From: Pseudomonas sp. SLFW
GTDB taxonomy: Bacteria > Pseudomonadota > Gammaproteobacteria > Pseudomonadales > Pseudomonadaceae
Assembly: GCF_009905615.1 (NCBI RefSeq)
Contig: NZ_JAAAKW010000008.1
Coordinates: 186,001-250,000 of the forward strand
DNA: 64,000 nt
Direction of reading: 5' to 3'
The notes beneath the pieces were generated by a model that was not told the origin of the DNA, did not search any database, and saw only the letters and a program-made list of their open reading frames with translations. A program made the position numbers and the translations under genes. This document shows, piece by piece, positions 41,990 to 49,977 of the stretch (its first letter is position 1; each line of letters opens with the position of its first letter).

Positions 41990-43471
41990 TCAACGCATCA
42001 CGAATGGATCGGGCATGGGCGCTTGCGAGAGGTTGATCCACACCGTTTTCAGCTCGGTGTAGGCCAGTACCGAATCGATACCGCTCTCGCGGCCATAGCC
42101 GCTGTTTTTGAATCCGCCGATAGGCGCCATGGCCGACACGGCACGGTAGGTATTGACCCAGATGATCCCGGATCGCACGTCCCGCGCTAGACGGTGGGCG
42201 CGGCCAAGATCGCGGGTCCAGATGCCCGCGGCCAGGCCGAATTGTGAGTCGTTGGCGATGGCCAGCGCTTCGGCTTCGTCCTTGAAGCGGATCACCGAAG
42301 CGACCGGGCCGAACACTTCTTCCTGCATGATCTTCATCGAGTTGCGGTCGCACTCGAACAGCGTCGGCTCGTAATACCAGCCGTCGTTGCCCAACTGTGG
42401 CCGTTTGCCGCCGGTACGCAGACGCGCCCCTTCGGCCAATGCATCCGCCACCAGGCCTTCGACCACCGCGAGTTGCTGGGCCGTGGCCATGGGGCCCATC
42501 TCGCTGGTTTCGTCTTGCGGGTTGCCGATGCGAATGCGCTGGGCACGCTGCACCAGCCGTTCGACGAACTCGTCGTAGATTTCGTCCTGCACCAACAGCC
42601 GCGAGCCTGACACGCAGCTCTGGCCGGAAGCGGCATAAATGCCTGCGACGGCACCATTGATGGCGCTGTCCAGATCGGCGTCGGCAAAGATGATGTTCGG
42701 CGATTTGCCGCCCAGTTCGAGCGAGAGCTTGGCGAAGTTCTCGGCGCTGCTGCGCACCACATGACGCGCCGTCGCGGCCCCTCCCGTGAAGGCGATCTTG
42801 CGCACCAGCGGATGACGGGTGAGGGCGGCGCCCGTGCTGGGGCCGTAGCCGGTGACCACGTTGACCACGCCCGGTGGAATGCCGGCTTCGAGCGCCAGAC
42901 GCGCCAGTTCCAGAATGGTCGCCGACGCGTGCTCCGAAGGTTTGAGCACGATGGTATTGCCGGCCGCCAACGCCGGTGCCAGTTTGATCGCGGTCAGATA
43001 AAGCGGGCTGTTCCAGGGAATGATCCCGGCCACCACACCCATCGGTTCGTGCACGGTGTAGGCAAACAGGTCGGGCTTGTCCAGCGGCAGCGTGCCGCCT
43101 TCAAGCTTGTCGGCCAGTCCGGCCGTGTAGTGAAAAAACTCGGGCAAGTAGCTGACCTGGCCGCGGGTTTCGCGAATCAGCTTGCCGTTGTCACGGCTTT
43201 CCAGTTGCGCGAGGTGTTCTTTGTTCTCGGCGATCAAATCGCCCAGCCGCCGCAGCAATTTGCCTCGCGCCGTGGCCGTGAGCGAGCGCCACGCCGGGCT
43301 TTCGAAGGCGGCCTGTGCCGATTGCACGGCCCGCTCAACGTCCGCTTCGTCGGCATCGGGCAGTTCGGCCCACGCCTGTGCCAGTGCCGGGTTGAGGCTC
43401 TCGAACGTCTTGCCGGACAGCGCATCGACCCACTGGCCGTCGATGCACATCTGGAAACGGGTAAGGCTCAT
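41990..43471 (-). CDS. NAD(P)+-dependent aldehyde dehydrogenase
   Basis: 493-residue ALDH. Catalytic Cys in AASGQSCVSGSRLL, general-base Glu in LSLELGGKSPNIIF, cofactor-fold PWNSPLYLTAIKLAPALAAG, and the end motif EVFGPVASVIRFKDEAEALA. It overlaps the hydrolase stop/start by 4 bp (ATGA), which indicates coupling. In this cluster it should oxidise an aldehyde released after ring- or chain-cleavage to a carboxylate. Confidence 0.92.
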   Translation of the reverse strand: MSLTRFQMCIDGQWVDALSGKTFESLNPALAQAWAELPDADEADVERAVQSAQAAFESPAWRSLTATARGKLLRRLGDLIAENKEHLAQLESRDNGKLIRETRGQVSYLPEFFHYTAGLADKLEGGTLPLDKPDLFAYTVHEPMGVVAGIIPWNSPLYLTAIKLAPALAAGNTIVLKPSEHASATILELARLALEAGIPPGVVNVVTGYGPSTGAALTRHPLVRKIAFTGGAATARHVVRSSAENFAKLSLELGGKSPNIIFADADLDSAINGAVAGIYAASGQSCVSGSRLLVQDEIYDEFVERLVQRAQRIRIGNPQDETSEMGPMATAQQLAVVEGLVADALAEGARLRTGGKRPQLGNDGWYYEPTLFECDRNSMKIMQEEVFGPVASVIRFKDEAEALAIANDSQFGLAAGIWTRDLGRAHRLARDVRSGIIWVNTYRAVSAMAPIGGFKNSGYGRESGIDSVLAYTELKTVWINLSQAPMPDPFVMR

Positions 43472-44301
43472 GCGACGATCCCCTCTGCCGAGTTGTTTTG
43501 CGCGTCTGCTTGTTGGAGAAACGCCAGCAGCATCTGGTTGACCAGGCGTGGCGATTCCACCGGCATCATATGCCGCTGTTCGGGAAGTATGTGCACCTGT
43601 GCGCCATGAATGCGCAGGGCCAGTTGCCGCGCCATGTCGGGGGTCGAACCGGGGTCCAGCTCACCCGTGGCGATCAGTGTCGGCGCACGGATGGCCCCGA
43701 GATCGTCGGCGCGGTACATGTCTTGCGTTGCGAACAGCTTGTAGGTGGTCAGGTAGCCCTGTGGATCGTTGCTCGCGAGAATCTGTCGGATTGCAGTGAT
43801 CTGCGCCGGGTTGGCCGCCTGATATTCCCGGCTGAACCAGCGCGACAAAGCTTCGGCTGCGTTGGCGTCCGGGCCGTGCTCGGCCGCCTGGCTGGTGCGT
43901 GCGATCACACCTGCCCGTTGTTCCGCGCTACGGTTGAACACACTGTTGAGAATGACCATTCCCGCCAAGTGCTGCGGGAAGTGCAGGGCAAACGCTCGCG
44001 CTACCAGACCGCCCATGGAAAAGCCGATCACTGTGGCGCTGGGTACACCAAGATGTTCCAGCAACTCGCGCAACTGCTCGGCATAACCGGGCAAGCCGGT
44101 GTCGGGATCGGGGCGCGGGCTGGCGCCGTGACCGAGCATGTCGTAAGCGATGACGCGATAGTGCGGGGCCAGTCCGACGATCTGTCCTCCCCACATTTCC
44201 TTGTTCAGACCGACCCCGTGAATCAACACCACGGGATGGCCTTGGCCGGTCGCCAGATAACTGGTACCAGCCGGGGTGCGTTCAGCGGTGAGCCGAATCA
44301 T
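43468..44301 (-). CDS. Alpha/beta hydrolase
   Basis: 277 residues with the alpha/beta-hydrolase core: oxyanion region VVLIHGVGLNKEMWGG, nucleophile elbow VIGFSMGGLVARAF (Ser), Asp in LIATGELDPGST, and His in PEQRHMMPVE. It resembles the RutD/PcaD group that hydrolyses amides, carbamates or enol lactones. Member of the operon with ALDH (4-bp overlap) and 81 bp downstream of the AA_synth gene. Its likely role is a hydrolytic step after monooxygenation. Confidence 0.88.
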   Translation of the reverse strand: MIRLTAERTPAGTSYLATGQGHPVVLIHGVGLNKEMWGGQIVGLAPHYRVIAYDMLGHGASPRPDPDTGLPGYAEQLRELLEHLGVPSATVIGFSMGGLVARAFALHFPQHLAGMVILNSVFNRSAEQRAGVIARTSQAAEHGPDANAAEALSRWFSREYQAANPAQITAIRQILASNDPQGYLTTYKLFATQDMYRADDLGAIRAPTLIATGELDPGSTPDMARQLALRIHGAQVHILPEQRHMMPVESPRLVNQMLLAFLQQADAQNNSAEGIVA

Positions 44302-44382
44302 TTGGATCGCTCCTGCACAGACCTTATGCGGCCGTTCGAAGCAACTGCCTTCAAACGGCCTTATTAGAATGTCGATCAGTGA

Positions 44383-44973
44383 TTACTGGGCTTTCTCGGC
44401 TGCCAGCTCTTCCAGATCGATGTAGCGGTTGCCGATGCGCGGGTGCAGACGACCGCCGTTGGCAGCCCCCAGTACCACGACGATTTCGTCGGCACGTGGC
44501 GAATCTTCGATCTGCATTTCGAGCGTGATGTAGTGCGAACGCAGGCCTTCGTCGTCCTTGTGCATCATCGGGATCTGAATCGAAGTGCCGGGACCGCCGC
44601 GCTTGTTGGTGAAGCTCAGGTAGCTCTTGGCCTTGACGGCTTCGCGGTAATGGTTGCCGAAGCGCAGGGTGTGGATCACGGCGGAAGCGTGTTCGATCTC
44701 GCCATCGGCGCCGACCACCGCGGCCTTGCCGTAGGCTTCGATTTTGTCGGCGCCGCCGATCAGGCCGGTCAGACGCTCGACCATCAACGCGCCGAGATCG
44801 GAGCAATTGGCGCGAATTTCCGGTTTCAGGTCTTCGACGAAGCCGCGACCCAACCACGGGTTTTTCATCACCACGGCCAAACCGACCATGGTCACAGGCG
44901 TGTCGGTCGCCTTGCCGCCTTCGATCAGGGTTTCTTCCTGGTAGCTGACGATCTTGCGAATTTCAAAACTCAT
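44383..44973 (-). CDS. DUF1185/AA_synth family protein
   Basis: 196 residues matching the family annotated 'amino acid synthesis' (PF06684/DUF1185): SFEIRKIVSYQEETLIEGGK, VTMVGLAVVMKNPWLGRGFV, GKAAVVGADGEIEHASAVIH and GANGG..LHPRIGNRYIDLEE-like end. No reaction is established for this family. It is the first gene of the catabolic operon, preceded by the best operator (6), so it likely handles an early intermediate or a product amino acid. A hydrolase role is possible but unproven. Confidence 0.82.
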   Translation of the reverse strand: MSFEIRKIVSYQEETLIEGGKATDTPVTMVGLAVVMKNPWLGRGFVEDLKPEIRANCSDLGALMVERLTGLIGGADKIEAYGKAAVVGADGEIEHASAVIHTLRFGNHYREAVKAKSYLSFTNKRGGPGTSIQIPMMHKDDEGLRSHYITLEMQIEDSPRADEIVVVLGAANGGRLHPRIGNRYIDLEELAAEKAQ

Positions 44974-45028
44974 GAAGGGCTCCTGGGCTTTTGCAGTGAT
45001 TTTTGGAGGAAAGCGTGTATTTGGTATG

Positions 45029-45040
45029 ATGGTATACCAT
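45029..45040. promoter_or_regulatory. FadR-type operator 6 (AA_synth-hydrolase-ALDH operon)
   Basis: ATGGTATACCAT, a perfect 12-bp palindrome, 56 bp upstream of the AA_synth start, followed by AAG. A further half-site TTGGTATGA starts at 45021. The best match of the six. Confidence 0.75.
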
Positions 45041-45140
45041 AAGTTCGACTATGCAAATGCTTTGTTCGATTTGGGTTACTCACGTGGGCGTTGGACGTGA
45101 GCTGACGTCAGGCTGCTGTCAGAAGAGGATGAGGATGACC

Positions 45141-45385
45141 ATGGAACGCTACACCGGTGTCGCTCAGGCCCTGCACTGGCTGACCGTTGCGGCATTGTGC
45201 TTTTTGCTGCCGTTCGTCTGAGTCGCGGAGAATTTCCCGCTGGGGCCGGTGCGGGTGTTTTGGTACATGGCGCATAAGTCGCATCAGCGTGTTTTTCTGA
45301 TGGTGTTGATTCGCCTGACCTGACGTTGGCGGCGTCGTCCGCCGGCGAATCCCGAGGACATCAACCGGGTCGCGCGGGTGCTCGC
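45141..45385 (+). pseudogene. Cytochrome b561 pseudogene
   Basis: The frame from ATG 45141 reads MERYTGVAQALHWLTVAALC, then a TGA at 45219-45221, then FPLGPVRVFWYMAHKSHQRV, then a second TGA at 45321-45323, then RWRRRPP. Both stops fall where cytochrome b561 proteins have Trp, so they are simple TGG-to-TGA changes with no frameshift. The gene ends abruptly near 45385 at a junction with an OYE fragment, so about half of the family length is gone. Confidence 0.8.
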
Positions 45386-45901
45386 CTTCACGCCATCGAA
45401 ACCTGCTTCAATCGCAAGACGTGCAGCCTGACGATAGCCTGCGACTACGTCGGCAATCTCGGTAACAATGAGCGCGTGCGGGGTGACGAAGTTTTGCAGA
45501 CCCGTTGCCGTGTAGGTTTGACCTGTCGCTTTGATCGCCGAAGGGGCCTGGGGTTGTGCGCCGTTCGGCAGCAGTGACGGGTGAGACACACGTCCGCAAT
45601 GCATCAATTGCATGAAGATACGACCGCCGCGAGCGTGAACGGCGTTGGTGACTTTCTTCCAGGCTGCTACCTGATCTGCGGTCTCGATCCCAAGAGTGCG
45701 AACGTAGCCCTTACCCATGGCAATCGGGAAGACACCTTCGCTGACGATCAGACCAGCCGATGCGCGTTGGAAGTAGTAAGCGGTGACCAGATCGGATGGC
45801 ACGCCAGCATCGTCAGAGCGCGAGCGGGTCATCGGGGCCATGATCATGCGGTTGGAGAGGGTGTAACGGCCTACTTTGACTTCAGAAAAAAGAGAATCCA
45901 T
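45386..45901 (-). pseudogene. Old Yellow Enzyme N-terminal fragment
   Basis: Residues 1-172 of an NADH:flavin oxidoreductase (NemA/OYE): MDSLFSEVKVGRYTLSNRMI, APMTRSRSD, GLIVSEGVFPIAMGKGYV, and ARLAIEAGFDGVK. At the last motif normal proteins continue '(E/K)IHGANGYLL', but here the reading runs into the tail of the b561 pseudogene on the other strand. The frame remains open to 45284, so a short, useless hybrid could be made. Half of the barrel, including the catalytic His-Asn and the FMN phosphate site, is missing. Confidence 0.8.
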
Positions 45902-45922
45902 TGCGCTGTTCCTCTGGGGGAA

Positions 45923-46549
45923 ATGCTGGCTAGGCTTAGTGGTCTATTGAGGGCGTCATTGCCCGTTGATTTCGCCAATGTCTACCTAGCGCCACTGATT
46001 GCAGATTTCGCTCAGCTTTACCCTTGCATCAGATTTGATTTCGACCTCACCCCGCGCCAGGTCGATCTGATCAGCGAGCCTGTGGATGTCGTGATCTGCA
46101 TGGGGGAGCCTGCCAACTCAAACTTGATAGCGCGCAAGCTGGCCAGCCTGCAACGGTTTCTATATGCATCTCCCCGATATCTGGAAATGTCGGGGGAACC
46201 GCAGTCGCTTTCGGATCTACCCCATCATGAATGCCTGCGGCTACGAGGCCATGGATCAGATCGCTGGATCCTTTCGGGGAAAGGCGCAACCGAGCAGGTC
46301 GATGTAGGCGGACGTTTTGAACTCAACAGCGTCGGGATGCTGAGGCGTCTGGCGTCATTGAATTTGGGGATCACGCTGCTGCCGGAGGGGATTGCCGCAC
46401 AAGATGTCGCTGAGGGCAAATTGCGCCGTATCTTGCCTCAGTGGCAGGCCTCACCAATCTCCGTGTACGCCCTCACTGAAACGCGGTTACGCCCTGCCAA
46501 GACCCAGCGATTTATCGAGCTTGTGCGCGAAAAATTGGAGGCTAATTAG
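45923..46549 (+). pseudogene. LysR remnant lacking DNA-binding domain
   Basis: 208 residues covering only the effector domain: LLRASLPVDFANVYLAPLIA, DLTPRQVDLISEPVDVVICM, SNLIARKLASLQRFLYASPR. The first 85-90 residues with the HTH are missing, and the remaining part starts just 22 bp from the OYE start, so the promoter and HTH were removed by a deletion that brought the two together. In the original order this LysR was probably divergent from and in control of the OYE gene. Confidence 0.8.
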
Positions 46550-46672
46550 TTTGGTGATTCGTGCATGCTGATTGAACGAGTGTCCGCTGTTGGCCGAAAG
46601 CAGACATCACTATCAAAACCGCACTCGTTACGTTCCCCATCAACCCGAGGCAGCGAAACTACCGCTAAATGC

Positions 46673-47170
46673 TCAGCAAAGCCCTGAATCTGCTAATACC
46701 TCGCGCAGCACACTGATGGTCTCGTCAACAGACGGACCCTGCACCGCTGGCGGATCAGGACGTTCACAAAACTCGCGCCAGACAAAGAGTGTCAGCTCCG
46801 CACCGTCTGTTTGAGGCGTCGCGTTATCGCACGATCCAAACGCCTGAAGCGATCTGTACCTTTTATCTTGCCAAAACAGCGTTTCGATCCAGGCGTAAAT
46901 AGGGATGAAGTGAAAATGGATGGAGTATCCCGTCTCATGACCATAACGGCTGATGTACAGGCGACGTGGGTGCAGCAGGGTCTCGATGGCATGCTGGATT
47001 TTTGCCTGGAGCGGGCCCAGCTCTGCCAACGCTTGCGCCGAAAGTGCGGCCAGCGAGTTGGTCATCTGCTTCGCGCTGAGCATCACATAGCCGGGCAATG
47101 CGCTGTCCATGCGATGGTTCACAACCCAGTGGCGTGACTCATAAATGATGAAGCGGGACGGTATGTCCAT
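46673..47170 (-). CDS. HIT-family protein
   Basis: 165 residues of the HIT superfamily: YESRHWVVNHRMDSALPGYV at the N-terminus and the motif SIHFHFIPIY at about residue 80. The canonical HxHxHxx has Ser in the first His position; the catalytic middle His and the last His are kept. Relatives hydrolyse dinucleoside polyphosphates or nucleoside phosphoramidates. It is the only intact gene in this decayed stretch, and its base composition is lower in GC than its neighbours. It may have come in recently. Confidence 0.75.
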   Translation of the reverse strand: MDIPSRFIIYESRHWVVNHRMDSALPGYVMLSAKQMTNSLAALSAQALAELGPLQAKIQHAIETLLHPRRLYISRYGHETGYSIHFHFIPIYAWIETLFWQDKRYRSLQAFGSCDNATPQTDGAELTLFVWREFCERPDPPAVQGPSVDETISVLREVLADSGLC

Positions 47171-47208
47171 ATGACGTCCTTGGAAAATGACCGATGTAGG
47201 GTATCACT

Positions 47209-47426
47209 CGCATCCGGGTCAACGTGCTGTCGCCCGGCGCGACGGCCACCGAACTCGCCAAGGCCGCGCTGAAGGAAGACGGACAGAAAACCTACGCGTC
47301 AATGACGCCGCTGCCGCGCCGATCCTGCAGAGACTGGCGCCGCAGCGGCCTTCCTTCGCCTCCTCGGACAGCAGTTTCATGACCGCCAGCGATGTGGCTG
47401 TAGACGGTGGTCTAGCCCAACTTTGA
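47209..47426 (+). pseudogene. SDR 3'-end pseudogene
   Basis: Starts in CGCATCCGGGTCAACGTGCT and follows the last ~70 codons of the SDR gene at 23601-24335 (RVNVLSPGATATELAKAALK...DGQKTYASMTPL...), then shifts frame around 47313 and again later, before ending with the same DGGLAQL and stop (47424-47426). It is a decayed partial copy, not an independent gene. Confidence 0.85.
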
Positions 47427-47430
47427 CTCG

Positions 47431-47476
47431 CTACGCTCGACGGGTTGCTTCCCGATTGGAAGCCCGTCGGGCGTAG
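47431..47476. terminator. Long hairpin after SDR pseudogene
   Basis: CTACGC (47431-47436) pairs with GCGTAG (47471-47476); inside, CGACGGG (47438-47444) pairs with CCCGTCG (47463-47469) and CTTCC with GGAAG, interrupted by a small bulge. About 19 paired bases. It recalls the hairpin after the intact SDR gene at 24344-24384 and now lies downstream of the methyltransferase gene. Confidence 0.65.
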
Positions 47477-47534
47477 CCAACCGAAAGGTCAATTGCCCTC
47501 GATTCTCGTCCCATCATTCAACCCTTTCTGATCG

Positions 47535-48314
47535 TCAGCGCTGCGCCACCGCGATCAATGCGGTGGAGGGAATGAGCAGGACAGGATCATCGCCCGCCAT
47601 TTCCCTGACGTGCGCAATCACTGCGGCCTTCTCTGTATCGGTCAGGCTCGTCCAGTCGGGCGACATTCCAAACAGTGTGTCGGGGTTGTCGAGCGACTTC
47701 ACGTCCAGCTGATAGGGATGGGTCACGCTTTCGATGACAGGGTCCCGAAACCCGGCGGCGATCAATTCGCGGGCGAAATCCAGTGGATCGCTCAGCGCTT
47801 TTACGGCCTCGGGCATCGCCATGCCTTGGCGATCCGGGAAAAGTGTTCGCCTGACATTTCCCAACAACAGAAACGTCGCAGCCCCTCTTTCTTGCCACGT
47901 GGCGACGATGCCATATCCGCCGATGGCGGTGACGCGTTGCATTTCGGCCAGGCCTTTGCGCCAGTCGGGGAACATGATTACACCAAAGATCGAGAACGTC
48001 GCGTCGAAGCTGGCATCGGGCAAATCGAGGGACTGACCGTCCATGACTCGGCCCTCTACATTGGCCAGCCCGGCGCTTTTCACACACGCCACCATGGCGG
48101 GGGAAAAGTCCGTGGCCAGTACCTGTGCGCCGGTTCGTGCGGCTGCCAAGGCGAGTGCTCCGGTGCCCGTGGCGACATCCAGCACGCGGCTTTCCGGCGT
48201 CAGCGAAATCCGTGCGAGCGCCGCTTCTGCGAAATGCGCAGTGAAGGGGTGCGCCGTTTTCTGATAATGCTTTGCAGCAACGTCCCAGTGATCGGGATTC
48301 TCAAATTCACGCAT
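47535..48314 (-). CDS. Class I SAM-dependent methyltransferase
   Basis: 259 residues. SAM-binding motif I: VLDVATGTGALALAA; motif II/III region: SLDLPDASFDATFSIFGVIM; the UbiE-like layout. The start at ATG 48314 is chosen because GAGGA lies 7 bp upstream; the in-frame ATG at 48335 has no such site. It is divergent from an Rrf2 regulator, probably its repressor. Substrate unknown. Confidence 0.85.
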   Translation of the reverse strand: MREFENPDHWDVAAKHYQKTAHPFTAHFAEAALARISLTPESRVLDVATGTGALALAAARTGAQVLATDFSPAMVACVKSAGLANVEGRVMDGQSLDLPDASFDATFSIFGVIMFPDWRKGLAEMQRVTAIGGYGIVATWQERGAATFLLLGNVRRTLFPDRQGMAMPEAVKALSDPLDFARELIAAGFRDPVIESVTHPYQLDVKSLDNPDTLFGMSPDWTSLTDTEKAAVIAHVREMAGDDPVLLIPSTALIAVAQR

Positions 48315-48338
48315 CGCGCGGTCCTCGAAATTCATGTA

Positions 48339-48349
48339 ACTTTACAAGT
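48339..48349. promoter_or_regulatory. Candidate Rrf2 operator
   Basis: ACTTTACAAGT, arms ACTT/AAGT with a 3-bp centre, in the gap between the methyltransferase and Rrf2 starts. Dyad repeats of this sort next to the own gene are usual for Rrf2 repressors. Confidence 0.45.
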
Positions 48350-48398
48350 ATCATGAGTCGAGGCTTTCTGCCAAGTATCGGAAACGAAGGAGCACACG

Positions 48399-48833
48399 AT
48401 GCGCAACGACAGCCGCCTTTCGCGAATGCTACATATCCTGGTGCACATGGCGCGGCACAACGGGCCCGTCACGTCAGACCGGATTGCCGAGATGCTTGGA
48501 ACGAACCCGGTGGTGGTTCGCAGAACAATGTCTGGCCTGCGTGACGCGGGTTACGTTCATTCGGAGAAGGGGCATGGTGGGGGCTGGGTGATCACCTGTG
48601 ATCTTGAGCAGGTCACGCTGTTGGACATTTATAACGCGGTGGGAGAGCCCTCGCTGTTCGCCATCGGCAATGAGCGTTCCAACCCCGATTGCATGATCGA
48701 ACAGGTGGTCAACCTTGCGGTTGATGAAGCATTGCGGGAAGCGGAGTCGGTGCTGGTGGAACGGTTTCGCAGCGTTAGCCTGGGTGAACTCAATCGTTTG
48801 TTCGATGCGCGTCGTGCTGCTGAGATTGAGTAG
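48399..48833 (+). CDS. Rrf2-family regulator
   Basis: 144-residue winged-helix regulator: SRMLHILVHMARHNGPVTSD, then recognition helix EMLGTNPVVVRRTMSGL and HSEKGHGGGW. The three Cys that bind the iron-sulfur cluster in IscR/NsrR are not present as a set (one Cys in NPDCMIEQ), so it is more like YwnA-type repressors than a cluster sensor. It probably represses the divergent methyltransferase gene. Confidence 0.87.
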   Translation: MRNDSRLSRMLHILVHMARHNGPVTSDRIAEMLGTNPVVVRRTMSGLRDAGYVHSEKGHGGGWVITCDLEQVTLLDIYNAVGEPSLFAIGNERSNPDCMIEQVVNLAVDEALREAESVLVERFRSVSLGELNRLFDARRAAEIE

Positions 48834-49037
48834 CCTGTTCCGTCATCGCCTGACCTGTTCGACACGCGCTGCCGCCTATCGAGACTGATTCGCTTTCGAA
48901 TGACGGACGCAGGGGGCAGCTCACAGCCAGTCCCCCCATGCCCCGATGATGTGCGCCAACGCATCGCCAGATTCACCGTTGGGCATGGGGCGTTTTCAGT
49001 TTTGGCGGTCAACACCTCTCCGGCACTGGGCCTCCCT

Positions 49038-49811
49038 TCAAATACGCCCAGCTGTCACACCACCATCAACAGGCAGCACTGTCCCGGTGATCCATGACGC
49101 CCGCTCGGACGCCATGAACAGGATCGCCTCGGCAACGTCCGCCGGTTGACCATTGCGGCCCAGCGGGTGGAAGGCGTTGAAGGTCGGCAGTACGGCCTTG
49201 ACCTGATCGTCGTCCATGAACGTGTTGTAGACCGGCGTTTCCACTACGGCGGGGGCCACGGTGTTTATGCGGATGTTGAAGGCCGCCAGCTCGATCGCGA
49301 GGTTACGCGTCAGGGCGTGCACGCCTGCGTTAGCTGCCGAGTAGGCCGCTGACGGTGTGGCGCCAATGGCTTGCAATGCCCACAGCGAGCCGGTCTGGAC
49401 GATGACGCCACCGCCGCGTTGTTGCATGGCCTTTGCGGCCGCCTGAGCCATGAAGAATTTGCCTTTGAGGATGATGTCGACGAAGCCGTCATACTCGTGC
49501 TCATCCAGCTCCAGAAACGGTTTCGGATTAAACACACCAGCGTTGTTGATCAGGATGTCCACGCCGCCGAACTCTGAGCTGGCCAGCGCCACGAGGGCCT
49601 TGGCAGTGGAGGGGTTGGCGATGTCGGCGGCGAGCGTGCGGATGCGCTGGCCGGTAGGGTCGATCTGGGTGGCGGCCTTTTCCAGCTTGGCAGCGTCACG
49701 CCCGGTGATGACCACGCTTGCACCTTCGGCGACCAGCCGCTGTGCGACTTCTTTACCGATGCCCGAACCACCGCCGGTGACGATGGCAATCTTGGAAGTA
49801 AATCTTTTCAT
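49038..49811 (-). CDS. Short-chain dehydrogenase/reductase (SDR)
   Basis: 257-residue classical SDR: TGGGSGIG cofactor loop, ITGRDAAKLEKAATQ, NNAGVF, and catalytic Ser (VQTGSLWAL) with Tyr-Lys spacing YSAANAG, in which the usual YxxxK reads YSAAN: Lys is replaced by Asn. That could impair catalysis if the alignment is right. ATG 49811 is standard; longer frames are unconserved. Divergent from a LysR gene 166 bp away. Confidence 0.85.
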   Translation of the reverse strand: MKRFTSKIAIVTGGGSGIGKEVAQRLVAEGASVVITGRDAAKLEKAATQIDPTGQRIRTLAADIANPSTAKALVALASSEFGGVDILINNAGVFNPKPFLELDEHEYDGFVDIILKGKFFMAQAAAKAMQQRGGGVIVQTGSLWALQAIGATPSAAYSAANAGVHALTRNLAIELAAFNIRINTVAPAVVETPVYNTFMDDDQVKAVLPTFNAFHPLGRNGQPADVAEAILFMASERASWITGTVLPVDGGVTAGRI

Positions 49812-49977
49812 GATGAGCGTTCCTGATGGTGAGGGAGTGAAAGCCGCGTCAGTGATCGGACGGGTTATCGTCCGTCGGTCACTAGGGATCGCGGCGTCCT
49901 GGCTGCTATTCTTTGCCTCGGCCGCAGGCCTCACAAATCAGAATTCGTTTTCGATCATTAAAGAAAATCTTTAACTC

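Noticed and set aside
45219..45323. TGA recoding (selenocysteine or Trp) in the b561 frame
   Set aside because: Both TGA sit at ordinary Trp positions, no SECIS-like element was seen, and the gene is also truncated; decay is simpler.
45923..46549. LysR remnant as an intact short regulator
   Set aside because: No HTH remains and the truncation coincides with the start of the OYE fragment.
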